NCBI GenBank assembly: GCA_003543245.1
Contig: DPJB01000042.1
Span: 67,733-98,758, forward strand
Direction: 5' to 3'
DNA from: Moraxellaceae bacterium
GTDB taxonomy: Bacteria > Pseudomonadota > Gammaproteobacteria > Pseudomonadales > Moraxellaceae
Length of the DNA stretch: 31,026 nucleotides
Shown here: positions 1-7,653 of the stretch, one piece after another
Numbering within the stretch: position 1 is the first letter of the stretch
Layout of the letters: the number at the start of each line of letters is the position of its first letter
Notes under the pieces: generated by a model
What the model was told of the DNA's origin: nothing
The model's database searches: none
Seen by the model: the letters and a program-made list of their open reading frames with translations, nothing else
Made by a program: the position numbers and the translations under genes

Positions 1-394
1 CAAAGGTTTTCTTCTGCCCTGAAGTTTTGTCGCGGCTTGCATTGCAGCAAATACCAGGCGGGCTGGCCGTGTAATGGTGTGCTGTCTTCCTGACTGTTCA
101 CGAGGCTTGCTCTTCCTGGCACTGGGCTAACGTCACGAGGCCTGGCCTACCGGCCTTTAACCCTCTTTTCACAACCGGACAATATATCAAAAACAGGGTG
201 GCTTGGTTATCCATCCGGGCGCTGAAAGCAGGGAAATAGCCGTAATTGTGCAGGGAAATAGCGCCTTGCCAGAGCCGCCCGTGCCGTACCGGTTTATTGG
301 GCGGCCCTTCACTGAGAAACATCATTCACAAATCTGGCTGCATCCCTCAAACTTCGCGGCTTGAACCAGACCACCACACCAGGAAAAGGCACCG
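1..394. other. Left-edge non-coding stretch before the sugar transferase
   Basis: No convincing complete gene is visible. In the third forward frame, positions 3-74 stay open from the window edge to a TAA and could be the last two dozen codons of an upstream gene, but 23 residues are too few to identify. The only structured element is the ~35 bp repeat at 181-216, listed separately. No clear sigma-70 promoter or intrinsic terminator was found. Confidence 0.5.
181..216 (+). repeat. Direct repeat, copy 1, left of the glycan cluster
   Basis: An AATATATCAAAA block, then CAGG, then a GGC-TTGGTTATCCA block. A second copy on the same strand lies at 5019-5053. About 30 of 36 aligned columns match, with one-base indels in the middle. 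The similarity stops abruptly on both sides. The two copies bracket the sugar transferase and the three glycosyltransferases. Function unknown. Confidence 0.7.
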
Positions 395-1678
395 ATGAAC
401 AGGCTTTACCGGCGCAGAAACGCGCGCTTTTACGAATCGGTACTGTTTTCCCTGCCCTTCCAGTTGATGGCTGGTCTGTTGCTGCTGGTGTGCCTGCCGG
501 CAGCACTGGCCTGGGGTGTGCATTTCTGGAGCCACCCGACTGACGCCACTATCGCCCGCAACACCGTGACGACGGCGGGTATCGCTTTCGTGGCGGCCAC
601 TCTGGCCCTGCACCATCTGCGCAAATACCCTGGTGCCCAGGTGGTGGCTTACATCGTGCCCACCACCACCGTGATCTTCATGGCGGCCGGCGCCTGGCTG
701 CTGTTCACGCGTGCGCCATACAGTCGTCCCGTGCTGTTTGGGGCATGGGGCCTGAGCCTGCTCTGGTTTTTTGCGGACTACTTCACCTCGATACGCTTCC
801 GGCAATTGCGCTTTGCCGTGGTGCCCTTTGGCAGTGCCCGCGATCTGGAGGACTCTTACCAGATGGAAGTACTGACGATTGACCAGCCAGAGCTGGGCGG
901 CGAAAGCTTTGACGGTATTGTGGCCGACCTGAGCTCGGACGACCTGAATGCCAGCTGGGAAAAATTTCTGGCGCGTTGCACGCTGCAAGGCATTCCGGTG
1001 TATCACGTCAAACAGATCCAGGAGTCGATTACCGGGCAGGTGCGCATTCGCCACATGGCCGAAAACGAATTCGGCTCACTGCTGCCTTCCCCGCTGTACC
1101 AGTTTGTCAAACGCCTGCTGGATATCAGTGCCGTTCTGGTCACCCTGCCTGTCACGCTACCGGTGATGTTGCTGACTGCGCTGGCCATCCGGCTGGATTC
1201 ACCGGGCCCTGCCCTGTTTGTGCAAACCCGCGTGGGCCAGGGCAACCGCGAGTTTCGTATCTACAAGTTCCGCAGCATGCGTACCGATGCAGAAGTCGCG
1301 GGCGCACAGCTGGCACAAACGGGCGACAACCGTATCACCCGGGTGGGCCGTTTTATCCGCAAGACGCGTCTGGATGAGTTTCCGCAATTCTTCAATGTGC
1401 TGCTGGGCGACATGAGCATCATCGGCCCACGCCCGGAGCAGCGTCCGTTTGTGGCGCACTTCGAGGATGAAATCCCGTTCTACAGCTACCGTCATGTGGT
1501 CAAGCCGGGCATTACGGGCTGGGCACAGGTGATGCAGGGCTATGCGAGCGACACCGACGATACGCGCATCAAGCTGCAGTACGACCTGTACTACATCAAG
1601 CACTTCTCTTTGTGGCTGGACATGCTGATTGTGTTCAAGACCATTCGCACGGTACTTACCGGGCACGGTGCCAAGTAA
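395..1678 (+). CDS. Exopolysaccharide polyprenyl-phosphate sugar-1-phosphate transferase (WbaP/WcaJ/GumD type)
   Basis: The 427-residue inner-membrane enzyme should start glycan repeat-unit assembly by moving a sugar-1-phosphate from a nucleotide sugar to undecaprenyl phosphate. Hydrophobic stretches at about 17-42, 60-76, 82-104 and 112-130 form the N-terminal membrane bundle, followed by a soluble linker. The bacterial sugar transferase domain spans about 234-427. It opens with a hydrophobic segment (240-265) and carries KFRSM (291-295), RLDEFPQ (325-331) with the catalytic Asp-Glu, IGPRPE (343-348) and PGITGWAQ (371-378). The ATG at 395 follows a purine-rich AGGAAAAGG. The gene converges on the glycosyltransferase operon with only 33 bp between the stops. 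The family call is secure; which sugar is transferred cannot be read from sequence. Confidence 0.9.
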   Translation: MNRLYRRRNARFYESVLFSLPFQLMAGLLLLVCLPAALAWGVHFWSHPTDATIARNTVTTAGIAFVAATLALHHLRKYPGAQVVAYIVPTTTVIFMAAGAWLLFTRAPYSRPVLFGAWGLSLLWFFADYFTSIRFRQLRFAVVPFGSARDLEDSYQMEVLTIDQPELGGESFDGIVADLSSDDLNASWEKFLARCTLQGIPVYHVKQIQESITGQVRIRHMAENEFGSLLPSPLYQFVKRLLDISAVLVTLPVTLPVMLLTALAIRLDSPGPALFVQTRVGQGNREFRIYKFRSMRTDAEVAGAQLAQTGDNRITRVGRFIRKTRLDEFPQFFNVLLGDMSIIGPRPEQRPFVAHFEDEIPFYSYRHVVKPGITGWAQVMQGYASDTDDTRIKLQYDLYYIKHFSLWLDMLIVFKTIRTVLTGHGAK

Positions 1679-1711
1679 TCATTGCCGCAGGCGCAGGATG
1701 GTCACTGGCAA

Positions 1712-2821
1712 CTACTGTTTTTCTGCCAGCACGTCGCGGTAAACGGCCATGGTGTTGTCGAGCATCTGCTGGAAGGTAAAACCTGATTCAAAGTGCGCAC
1801 GACCGGCCTGCCCCATTTTCTGCCGGGTTTCCGGCGATGCCAGCAGCAACCTGAGATGAGCCGCCAGTGTGGCGGTGTCGGCCCTTGCCGCCAGCAGCCC
1901 GGTTTCCCCGGCAATAACCACCTCTGACACGCCTCCCACATCCGATGCCACCACGGGCAACCCGGCACGCATGGCCTCCAGCACCGACAGCGGCAACCCT
2001 TCCCAGTTACTGACCAGCGCAAAGATGTCCGAGCGTGCAAGTCGCTCTGCCACATCGGTACATGTACCGGGAAACTCCACCCGATCGGCAAGGCCAAGAT
2101 AATCGGCCAGCGCTTTTGTCTGGGCCCACAAGGCACCATCACCGACCAGCTCCAGCTGCCACGGCTGGTCCTTGATGGTTTGCAGGGCAAGCAGCAGGTC
2201 TTTCTGGTTTTTGGGGGAATCAAACCGCGCCACCATGATGATGCGTGGCACGGCATTTTTATTGACGGACGGATTTGCCGTTATTGCAACTGACGGCATG
2301 CCGTTATGAATGGTGGTAATAAGTGCCGGATTGCCAACGCCCGCCTTTAGAGCCAGTTGCCGGTCATAGTCAGACACAGCGATGATGCGACTGGCAAACC
2401 GTGCCATGAATTTTTCGATATGACAGTACAGCGCTGCCTGCCGGGCGGATACGCCATCCGTGAAGGCCCAGCCATGCGCGGTAAAAATCACGGGCAGTCC
2501 AAGCAGCCCGGCAGCCAGTCGCCCTACTACGCCAGCCTTGGTGGAGTGCAGATGAACCAGATCAGGCTTGTGTTGCCTGAACTCCCGGTGCAACTCCAGC
2601 ACACACTGCACGTCGTGCCAGGGGCTTATTTCCCTGACAAGATGCCGCAACGCCACAGTTTTCAGCCCAACATCCCTGGCGCGCGCATGAAACACTCCAT
2701 CGCCCCCGGCCAGAATCACGACCTCATGCCCCTGCGCCTGCACGGCAGACGCAAGGTCGAGCAAGTGCACACTGGCACCACCAATATCATTGCTTTGCGT
2801 GAGGACGTAGACAATTTTCAC
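1712..2821 (-). CDS. GT4-family glycosyltransferase
   Basis: A 369-residue retaining GT-B glycosyltransferase, probably adding a sugar to a lipid-linked glycan on the cytoplasmic face. The N-terminal domain opens MKIVYVLTQSNDIGGASVH, with the glycine loop common in this fold, and continues with HLHSTKAGVVGRLAA. The C-terminal domain has the E-x7-E signature in EGLPLSVLE followed by AMRAGLPVVASDVGG, which binds the donor nucleotide sugar. I place the start at a GTG (2821) because it overlaps the TGA of the upstream glycosyltransferase by four bases (GTGA). A longer reading from 2854 would add 11 unconserved-looking residues. It is the last gene of a three-gene overlapping operon. Donor and acceptor are unknown. 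Confidence 0.87.
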   Translation of the reverse strand: MKIVYVLTQSNDIGGASVHLLDLASAVQAQGHEVVILAGGDGVFHARARDVGLKTVALRHLVREISPWHDVQCVLELHREFRQHKPDLVHLHSTKAGVVGRLAAGLLGLPVIFTAHGWAFTDGVSARQAALYCHIEKFMARFASRIIAVSDYDRQLALKAGVGNPALITTIHNGMPSVAITANPSVNKNAVPRIIMVARFDSPKNQKDLLLALQTIKDQPWQLELVGDGALWAQTKALADYLGLADRVEFPGTCTDVAERLARSDIFALVSNWEGLPLSVLEAMRAGLPVVASDVGGVSEVVIAGETGLLAARADTATLAAHLRLLLASPETRQKMGQAGRAHFESGFTFQQMLDNTMAVYRDVLAEKQ

Positions 2822-3762
2822 GCGATATTTCCTGCGTTGTTCGAGAGAAAGCACCGACGGATAAAGGCATCAAGATCGGCACGTTCCAGCAACCTTGCCC
2901 ATTCAAACTGACGTGCCCGTTCGCTGTCGAGTATGGCATTTGGCACGCCAACGAGTGAACTTGCGCTATTAATGTCACTCACATCCAGAAACGCATAACC
3001 ATTCTGCGTGGCATGACTAACCATCCACTCATACCGATTGGACACAATGCCAATACCGGCTGCCAGATACTCAATCACTTTGGTACTGGTCTGCTGGTTA
3101 TAGGGATAAATGTCCGGGCAGTAATTAAGGCCAAACCGTGCCCTGGCAATAAACGCTGGCACATCCGCAACGGGTAGCCGTCCAACATAATCAATGAGGG
3201 GCTGTGACCGGATGATGACAAGCTCCTGCTCTGTGACCGTCCCGGCAAGTCCTATGCGCAATCCTTTTCCGGCAAGCCGGGTGATGCAATCCAGAACACC
3301 GGCACGCCCGGTGATGGAGCCGGCATACACAAGATCATAAATCTTGTCGGCACAACCCCGCTGCTCAAAAAATGCATTGTTGGCACCCATGTCTCGAAAC
3401 AGGAACGGGGCACTCACCGGAAAATGAAACTGGTCTTTAACAAACATGTTCAGAAAAACCCGGCCCACCGGCCTTGCACTGGCCACTGACTTAAGCAGGT
3501 TTTTTACACGGGGAAAAGCACCAATGCTGGCTGATGCATACTCATGAATTTCTGGCACATCCGGCGACAACCGGTGACGCAGGAAGCCGGCAAAGCGGTA
3601 ATACAGATCGGGGCGCTCTGCCTGCTCTGCCTGCTCTGCCTGCGCTGCAGCCTCTTCGGCAGTTTGCACCATTACCTGATGGCCCTTGCCTTCGAGGTAG
3701 GCCTGGTAGGCATACATCTCGGGCAGAAAAGCCTTGCCGGAATGAACAAGCACAATCTTCAT
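2818..3762 (-). CDS. GT-B glycosyltransferase (CgeB-like, glycosyl transferases group 1)
   Basis: A 314-residue protein with a Rossmann-like start (MKIVLVHSGKAFLPEMYAYQ). Its C-terminal half (LVYAGSITGRAGVLD, then RARFGLNYCPDIYPYNQQTSTKVIEYLAAGIGIVSN) matches the donor-binding half of group-1/CgeB-like glycosyltransferases, including a Glu in VIEYLAAG. It likely adds one residue in the same glycan pathway as its neighbours. The ATG at 3762 overlaps the preceding TGA by four bases and has AGGA eight bases upstream. An Ala-Glu-Gln run (about residues 38-49) is encoded by a perfect 9 bp tandem repeat at 3615-3643. Sub-family and substrate are uncertain. Confidence 0.72.
   Translation of the reverse strand: MKIVLVHSGKAFLPEMYAYQAYLEGKGHQVMVQTAEEAAAQAEQAEQAERPDLYYRFAGFLRHRLSPDVPEIHEYASASIGAFPRVKNLLKSVASARPVGRVFLNMFVKDQFHFPVSAPFLFRDMGANNAFFEQRGCADKIYDLVYAGSITGRAGVLDCITRLAGKGLRIGLAGTVTEQELVIIRSQPLIDYVGRLPVADVPAFIARARFGLNYCPDIYPYNQQTSTKVIEYLAAGIGIVSNRYEWMVSHATQNGYAFLDVSDINSASSLVGVPNAILDSERARQFEWARLLERADLDAFIRRCFLSNNAGNIA
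3615..3643. repeat. In-frame 9 bp tandem repeat inside a glycosyltransferase
   Basis: The unit GCTCTGCCT occurs three times in perfect tandem plus a partial fourth. On the coding (-) strand it encodes a repeated Ala-Glu-Gln. The unit is a multiple of three, so slippage would change the linker length without a frameshift. Confidence 0.85.
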
Positions 3763-4901
3763 GCGGAGTTTCCTGCCGGCGGTTTCATGGCGCAGCCAAT
3801 ATCCTTCATGAGCTTGATGCGACCAAGATACAAAAGTCTTGCGATGCGTGCCTTGTAAGGCAGCAGGGCCAGAAGCCCGAGGGCACCTGGCACCCGACGC
3901 ATGGCCATCAACAGGCGAATAGCCAGACTGGGAGTGGAGCGGGCGTAATCATCGTAAGCCTGCACCCTGACAGACACAGGAATATTGGTATCGCCCAACA
4001 GGAACTCATCCGCATTACGCTGCATAAAGCGGATGTCCGACTGCCATGCCTTACCAAGATACATGCCCATCTCTGCAATGGAAGGTCGCATGCGCACCCA
4101 GTGCTGAACTTTTCTGTCGTGCATAAGCTTTTGATCCAGTGACCACGAACCCTGTGCCTCTACTCGGTAACAACACATGGGCTGTGGCAGAAACACCGCG
4201 CCAGCAGGTGTGACACCAAGTGACTGGAAAAAATAATCCCCGACCGGACAGGTATAAAACCAGTCTGGCAATGTATCCATGACTGACTTTTTCATGATGA
4301 TCGAAGCAGTAGGAATAAAATTACCGGCACCAGCAATGATTACTGAAGCAGGCATCACGCAAGTGCAGACAGGGTAAAACAGATTATCGTTGCGCACACG
4401 TTCGAACAAATCAGGTGCGGTATATGACCCGCCATGCCAGGCTGGATGAAAACAAAGATTGCACTCCGGGTGCGCCTGCAATGCTGCATGCTGAACAGCT
4501 AATTTGTGCTGTTCACCCCAGAAATCATCCCCTTCACAAATCGCCAGATACTCACCACGTGCATATGTTGCGGCAAGAGGAATGGGCTTTCTACCTTTTG
4601 AAAACTGGTTTTCAAATTGCAGTACGGGACGGATCAGATGGGGATAGCGGGCAGCATAGCCCTGGATAATCGTTTGTGTGGCATCCGTCGAGGCATCGTC
4701 ATGGATGACTACTTCGAAGGGAAAGCCGGTCTTCTGCAGCAAAAAGCCGCGTATGGCGTCATCGAGATACGCCTGGTGATTGAACGTGGTGCAAATAATG
4801 CTGACCACCGGCCGGGCAACATCACCCTGCCAGCCGGCCATGATCTCCTGCTCATCGGGAAGCGGCAGGGCGCGAAATGCTGCAAGGTCAAACACTGACA
4901 C
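3759..4901 (-). CDS. GT2-family glycosyltransferase (GT-A fold)
   Basis: A 380-residue inverting glycosyltransferase. The GT-A domain begins VVSIICTTFNHQAYLDDAI (about 33-51), with HDDASTDATQTII (about 67-79) and the metal-binding acidic motif in CEGDDFWGE (about 119-127). The C-terminal part is helical and basic, with no clear membrane span. The start is a GTG (4901) with GGA nine bases upstream. This is the first gene of the overlapping operon (4901 to 1712), so the three enzymes are probably co-translated. GC is visibly lower than in the sugar transferase; one sampled 60-base row near 4261 is about 42%. Substrate unknown. Confidence 0.85.
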   Translation of the reverse strand: MSVFDLAAFRALPLPDEQEIMAGWQGDVARPVVSIICTTFNHQAYLDDAIRGFLLQKTGFPFEVVIHDDASTDATQTIIQGYAARYPHLIRPVLQFENQFSKGRKPIPLAATYARGEYLAICEGDDFWGEQHKLAVQHAALQAHPECNLCFHPAWHGGSYTAPDLFERVRNDNLFYPVCTCVMPASVIIAGAGNFIPTASIIMKKSVMDTLPDWFYTCPVGDYFFQSLGVTPAGAVFLPQPMCCYRVEAQGSWSLDQKLMHDRKVQHWVRMRPSIAEMGMYLGKAWQSDIRFMQRNADEFLLGDTNIPVSVRVQAYDDYARSTPSLAIRLLMAMRRVPGALGLLALLPYKARIARLLYLGRIKLMKDIGCAMKPPAGNSA

Positions 4902-5100
4902 GTTGTTGTTTCCGATTTATCCGAAAAGCGGGTCTTGATAGGCAGCACTATAGCCCAAGGTCCGGCATTCAGAATGAGCCCGGTCGCCAATGTCTAAGAC
5001 AAAGACAACAGATACGCCAATATATCAAAACAGGCCGGCCTTGGTTATCCACCTTTTCTGGGTGGTTGATCAACTTTCCACACAGAATGCACGGGAAATG
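4902..5100. other. Upstream region of the glycosyltransferase operon
   Basis: This 199-base gap holds the second copy of the ~35 bp repeat, a CCACC/GGTGG hairpin right after it (5049-5064) and a 10 bp palindrome GTTGATCAAC (5065-5074). The operon promoter must lie here, but no sigma-70 pair stands out. Several AT-rich hexamers could serve as a -10. Confidence 0.4.
5019..5053 (+). repeat. Direct repeat, copy 2, right of the glycan cluster
   Basis: Aligns to 181-216 in the same orientation: AATATATCAAAA, CAGG, GGC and TTGGTTATCCA are shared. It sits between the glycosyltransferase operon start and the cysN terminator. Relative to the gene it precedes its orientation is opposite to copy 1, which argues against a simple shared promoter. 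Confidence 0.7.
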
Positions 5101-5126
5101 AAAAAGCCGGCTAATGCCGGCTTTTT
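5101..5126 (-). terminator. Intrinsic terminator after cysN
   Basis: A perfect 11 bp stem, AAAAAGCCGGC / GCCGGCTTTTT, with a TAAT loop. It lies 41 bases past the cysN stop and is symmetric, so it could work in both directions. Confidence 0.92.
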
Positions 5127-5167
5127 CATGGACGGCCAATGCCGTCACTGCAATGAATGCTCAGCAC

Positions 5168-6595
5168 TCAGGCGAGTGGCTTAACACCCCAGTGCGGGTA
5201 GTGCTTGCTGACAAAGTCATGCAGATCCTGCTCGGAGACACCCAGCAGCAGTGTTTCCACATGTGCACGCTGCAGCGCCAGATCGGCTTGGGCGGCCGCT
5301 GCCACCATGCCGGCACCGGCCGTGGCGTTGCTCAGGCGGTCAATCACGATGAGGCTGCCGGTACCGCGGCAGATGCGGTAGGCATCGAACACCACGGGGG
5401 CATTCACCACCACACGGCACAGGCCGATCTCATTAAGGCCCAGCTGGTCTGCCGCAATGTGATCAAAGGTATTGATCTCGATACGGTGCAGGACTTTCTC
5501 GATACGACCGAATACGGTCTTGCCACCCAGCTTGAAGGCGTATTCCTTGCCGGGTAGGAGCGGGGTTTCGTTCATCCAGACGATGTACGAATCAAACGCC
5601 TGCGACACATTGGGCAGGGTTTCATCGGCCCGCACGATCATGTCGCCACGGGAAATATCAATCTCGCGGTCCAGCGTGACGGTAACGGCCTGACCGACAA
5701 AACCGATGTTCTCTTCACCGGCCGGTGTCAGCACGCTCTTCACCACGGCCGACTTGCCCGATGGCAATGCCATGATGGTGTCGCCCTGGCGAACCTCGCC
5801 CGAGGCGACCGTGCCGCAGAAACCACGGAAGTCGAGATTGGGACGATTAACAAACTGCACGGGCAGGCGGAAGGCATCCAGCGTGACATCGTGGGTGATC
5901 TGCACGCTTTCCAGCGTTTCCATCAGCGTTTCGCCGCTGTACCACGGGGTCTTTTCGCTGCGGGTAACAACGTTGTCACCGCGCAGTGCAGACATGGGCA
6001 CAAAGCGGATATCCGGGATATGCAGCTCGTCTGCAAAATCGAGGTACTGCTGGCGGATACTGTTGAACACGTTCTCGTCAAAATCGACGATATCCATCTT
6101 GTTCACGGCAACAATCACGTGCCGAATGCCGAGCAGGCTGACGATATAGCTGTGGCGACGTGTTTGTGTCTGCACACCGTAACGCGCATCAATCAGGATG
6201 ATGGCAAGGTTGCTGGTAGACGCACCCGTGGCCATGTTGCGGGTGTACTGCTCGTGACCCGGGCAGTCGGCAATGATGAACTTGCGCTTTTCGGTAGAGA
6301 AATAGCGGTAGGCCACATCAATGGTAATACCCTGCTCGCGCTCGGCCTGCAGTCCGTCCACCAACAAAGCCAGATCGATTTCCTGGTCGGTGGTGTTGTA
6401 CTTCTGCGAGTCTTTCTGGATGGCGGCCAGCTGGTCTTCAAAAATCAGCTTGGAGTCATGCAGCAGACGGCCAATCAGTGTGGACTTGCCGTCGTCGACA
6501 TTGCCGCAGGTGATGAAGCGCAGCAGATCCTTGTTTTCGTGCTGTTTGAGATAACCGAGGATGTCATCGGCAATCAGATCGGACTGGTGCGACAT
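5168..6595 (-). CDS. cysN: Sulfate adenylyltransferase subunit 1 (GTPase subunit)
   Basis: CysN hydrolyses GTP to drive ATP sulfurylase, which converts sulfate and ATP to adenosine 5'-phosphosulfate, the first step of assimilatory sulfate activation. G-domain motifs are complete: P-loop GNVDDGKS (31-38), switch I GITIDV (89-94), DCPGH (110-114) and NKMD (165-168), followed by EF-Tu-like beta-barrel domains. At 475 residues it equals E. coli CysN and has no fused CysC (APS kinase) domain, so any APS kinase must be encoded elsewhere. Its ATG shares one base with the cysD TAA (TAATG), and GGAGGG inside cysD lies nine bases upstream, so translation is coupled. Confidence 0.97.
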   Translation of the reverse strand: MSHQSDLIADDILGYLKQHENKDLLRFITCGNVDDGKSTLIGRLLHDSKLIFEDQLAAIQKDSQKYNTTDQEIDLALLVDGLQAEREQGITIDVAYRYFSTEKRKFIIADCPGHEQYTRNMATGASTSNLAIILIDARYGVQTQTRRHSYIVSLLGIRHVIVAVNKMDIVDFDENVFNSIRQQYLDFADELHIPDIRFVPMSALRGDNVVTRSEKTPWYSGETLMETLESVQITHDVTLDAFRLPVQFVNRPNLDFRGFCGTVASGEVRQGDTIMALPSGKSAVVKSVLTPAGEENIGFVGQAVTVTLDREIDISRGDMIVRADETLPNVSQAFDSYIVWMNETPLLPGKEYAFKLGGKTVFGRIEKVLHRIEINTFDHIAADQLGLNEIGLCRVVVNAPVVFDAYRICRGTGSLIVIDRLSNATAGAGMVAAAAQADLALQRAHVETLLLGVSEQDLHDFVSKHYPHWGVKPLA

Positions 6596-7524
6596 TAGAA
6601 GTAGCCCTCCATCTTTTTCTTTTCCATCGAGCCGGACGAATCGTGGTCAATCACACGGCCCTGACGCTCGGAGGTTTTGGTCAGCAGCATTTCCTGGATG
6701 ATTTCCGGCAGGGTTTTGGCAGTGGACTCCACGGCGCCGGTCAGCGGATAGCAACCCAGAGTACGGAAACGTACGCTCATGGTCTTGATGCGGGCTTTTT
6801 CTTCATCGGTCAGGTACTGCAGGATGCGGTCGTCGTCGATCATGATCATGGTGCCATCACGCTCGATCACCGGACGCTCGGCTGCAAAATACAGCGGCAC
6901 AATCTCGATATTCTCAAGGAAGATGTATTGCCAGATATCCAGCTCGGTCCAGTTGGACAGCGGGAACACGCGAATGCTCTCGCCCTTGTCGATCTTGGAA
7001 TTGTAGATATTCCACAACTCGGGACGCTGGTTTTTGGGGTCCCAGCGATGATTTCGGTCACGGAAGGAGTACACGCGCTCTTTGGCACGGGACTTTTCTT
7101 CATCACGACGGGCACCACCAAACGCGGCGTCAAACTTGTACTTGTTCAGTGCCTGCTTGAGGCCTTCGGTCTTCATCACATCGGTGTGCTTGGCCGAACC
7201 GGCCGTGAACGGATTGATGCCGGCCTTTACGCCCTCTTCGTTGATGTGAACGATGAGGTTCCAGTCATGCTTCTTTGCCATGTAGTCACGGAACTTGATC
7301 ATCTCCTGGAACTTCCAGGTGGTGTCCACGTGCATGAGCGGAAACGGGGGCTTGCCGGGGGCAAAGGCCTTGAGCGCGAGATGCAGCATCACGGCAGAGT
7401 CCTTGCCGATGGAGTAGAGCATGACGGGGTTTTCAAACTCAGCCGCCACTTCACGAATGATGTGAATGGATTCGGCCTCAAGCTGCTTGAGATGAGTCAG
7501 CCGGTGTTCCGGGATATGCACCAT
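6595..7524 (-). CDS. cysD: Sulfate adenylyltransferase subunit 2
   Basis: CysD is the catalytic subunit of bacterial ATP sulfurylase and works as a complex with CysN in the cytoplasm. The 309 residues carry the PP-loop SIGKDSAVM (38-46), which binds ATP pyrophosphate, and family blocks such as FGGARRDEEKSRAKERVYSFRD and the SNWTELDIWQYI segment. The ATG at 7524 has only a weak AGG-type ribosome site. It is the first gene of cysDN and is divergent from a LysR-type regulator 127 bp away. No other cys genes are in the window. Confidence 0.97.
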   Translation of the reverse strand: MVHIPEHRLTHLKQLEAESIHIIREVAAEFENPVMLYSIGKDSAVMLHLALKAFAPGKPPFPLMHVDTTWKFQEMIKFRDYMAKKHDWNLIVHINEEGVKAGINPFTAGSAKHTDVMKTEGLKQALNKYKFDAAFGGARRDEEKSRAKERVYSFRDRNHRWDPKNQRPELWNIYNSKIDKGESIRVFPLSNWTELDIWQYIFLENIEIVPLYFAAERPVIERDGTMIMIDDDRILQYLTDEEKARIKTMSVRFRTLGCYPLTGAVESTAKTLPEIIQEMLLTKTSERQGRVIDHDSSGSMEKKKMEGYF

Positions 7525-7566
7525 GGTCTTGCCTGCGCTGTGTTACGTGAGTTTGGTGGGGGAAAG

Positions 7567-7597
7567 ATTCTACCCCGATGGCGCGAACTCTAGGCAA
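7567..7597 (-). promoter_or_regulatory. Candidate cysD promoter
   Basis: Reading the minus strand: TTGCCT (7597-7592), a 19-base spacer, then TAGAAT (7572-7567). The spacer is longer than ideal, as expected of an activator-dependent promoter. The 7598-7615 palindrome abuts the -35 on its upstream side. Confidence 0.45.
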
Positions 7598-7653
7598 TTT
7601 CATTCATTTATGAAAGTATTAATATCCAATACAAACCATAGATAAAATACTAT
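7598..7653. promoter_or_regulatory. Palindrome cluster between cysD and the LysR regulator
   Basis: Three dyads lie side by side: TTTCAT-n6-ATGAAA (7598-7615), GTATT-n7-AATAC (7616-7632, containing a T-n11-A LysR-type core) and ATAG-n8-CTAT (7638-7653, running into the regulator's start codon). The layout fits LysR-type recognition and activation sites serving both divergent genes. Binding is inferred, not shown. Confidence 0.5.

Noticed and set aside
5045..5053. DnaA-box-like TTATCCACC
   Set aside because: A single imperfect box inside the direct repeat, with no box cluster, AT-rich unwinding element or dnaA/gidA neighbours, so no origin.
5065..5074. 10 bp palindrome GTTGATCAAC as an operator
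   Set aside because: A 10 bp palindrome is expected about 30 times by chance in a window this size, and it has no second copy here.
6643..7593. 316-codon plus-strand ORF opposite cysD
   Set aside because: Shadow of cysD; it runs into the cysD promoter region and resembles no family.
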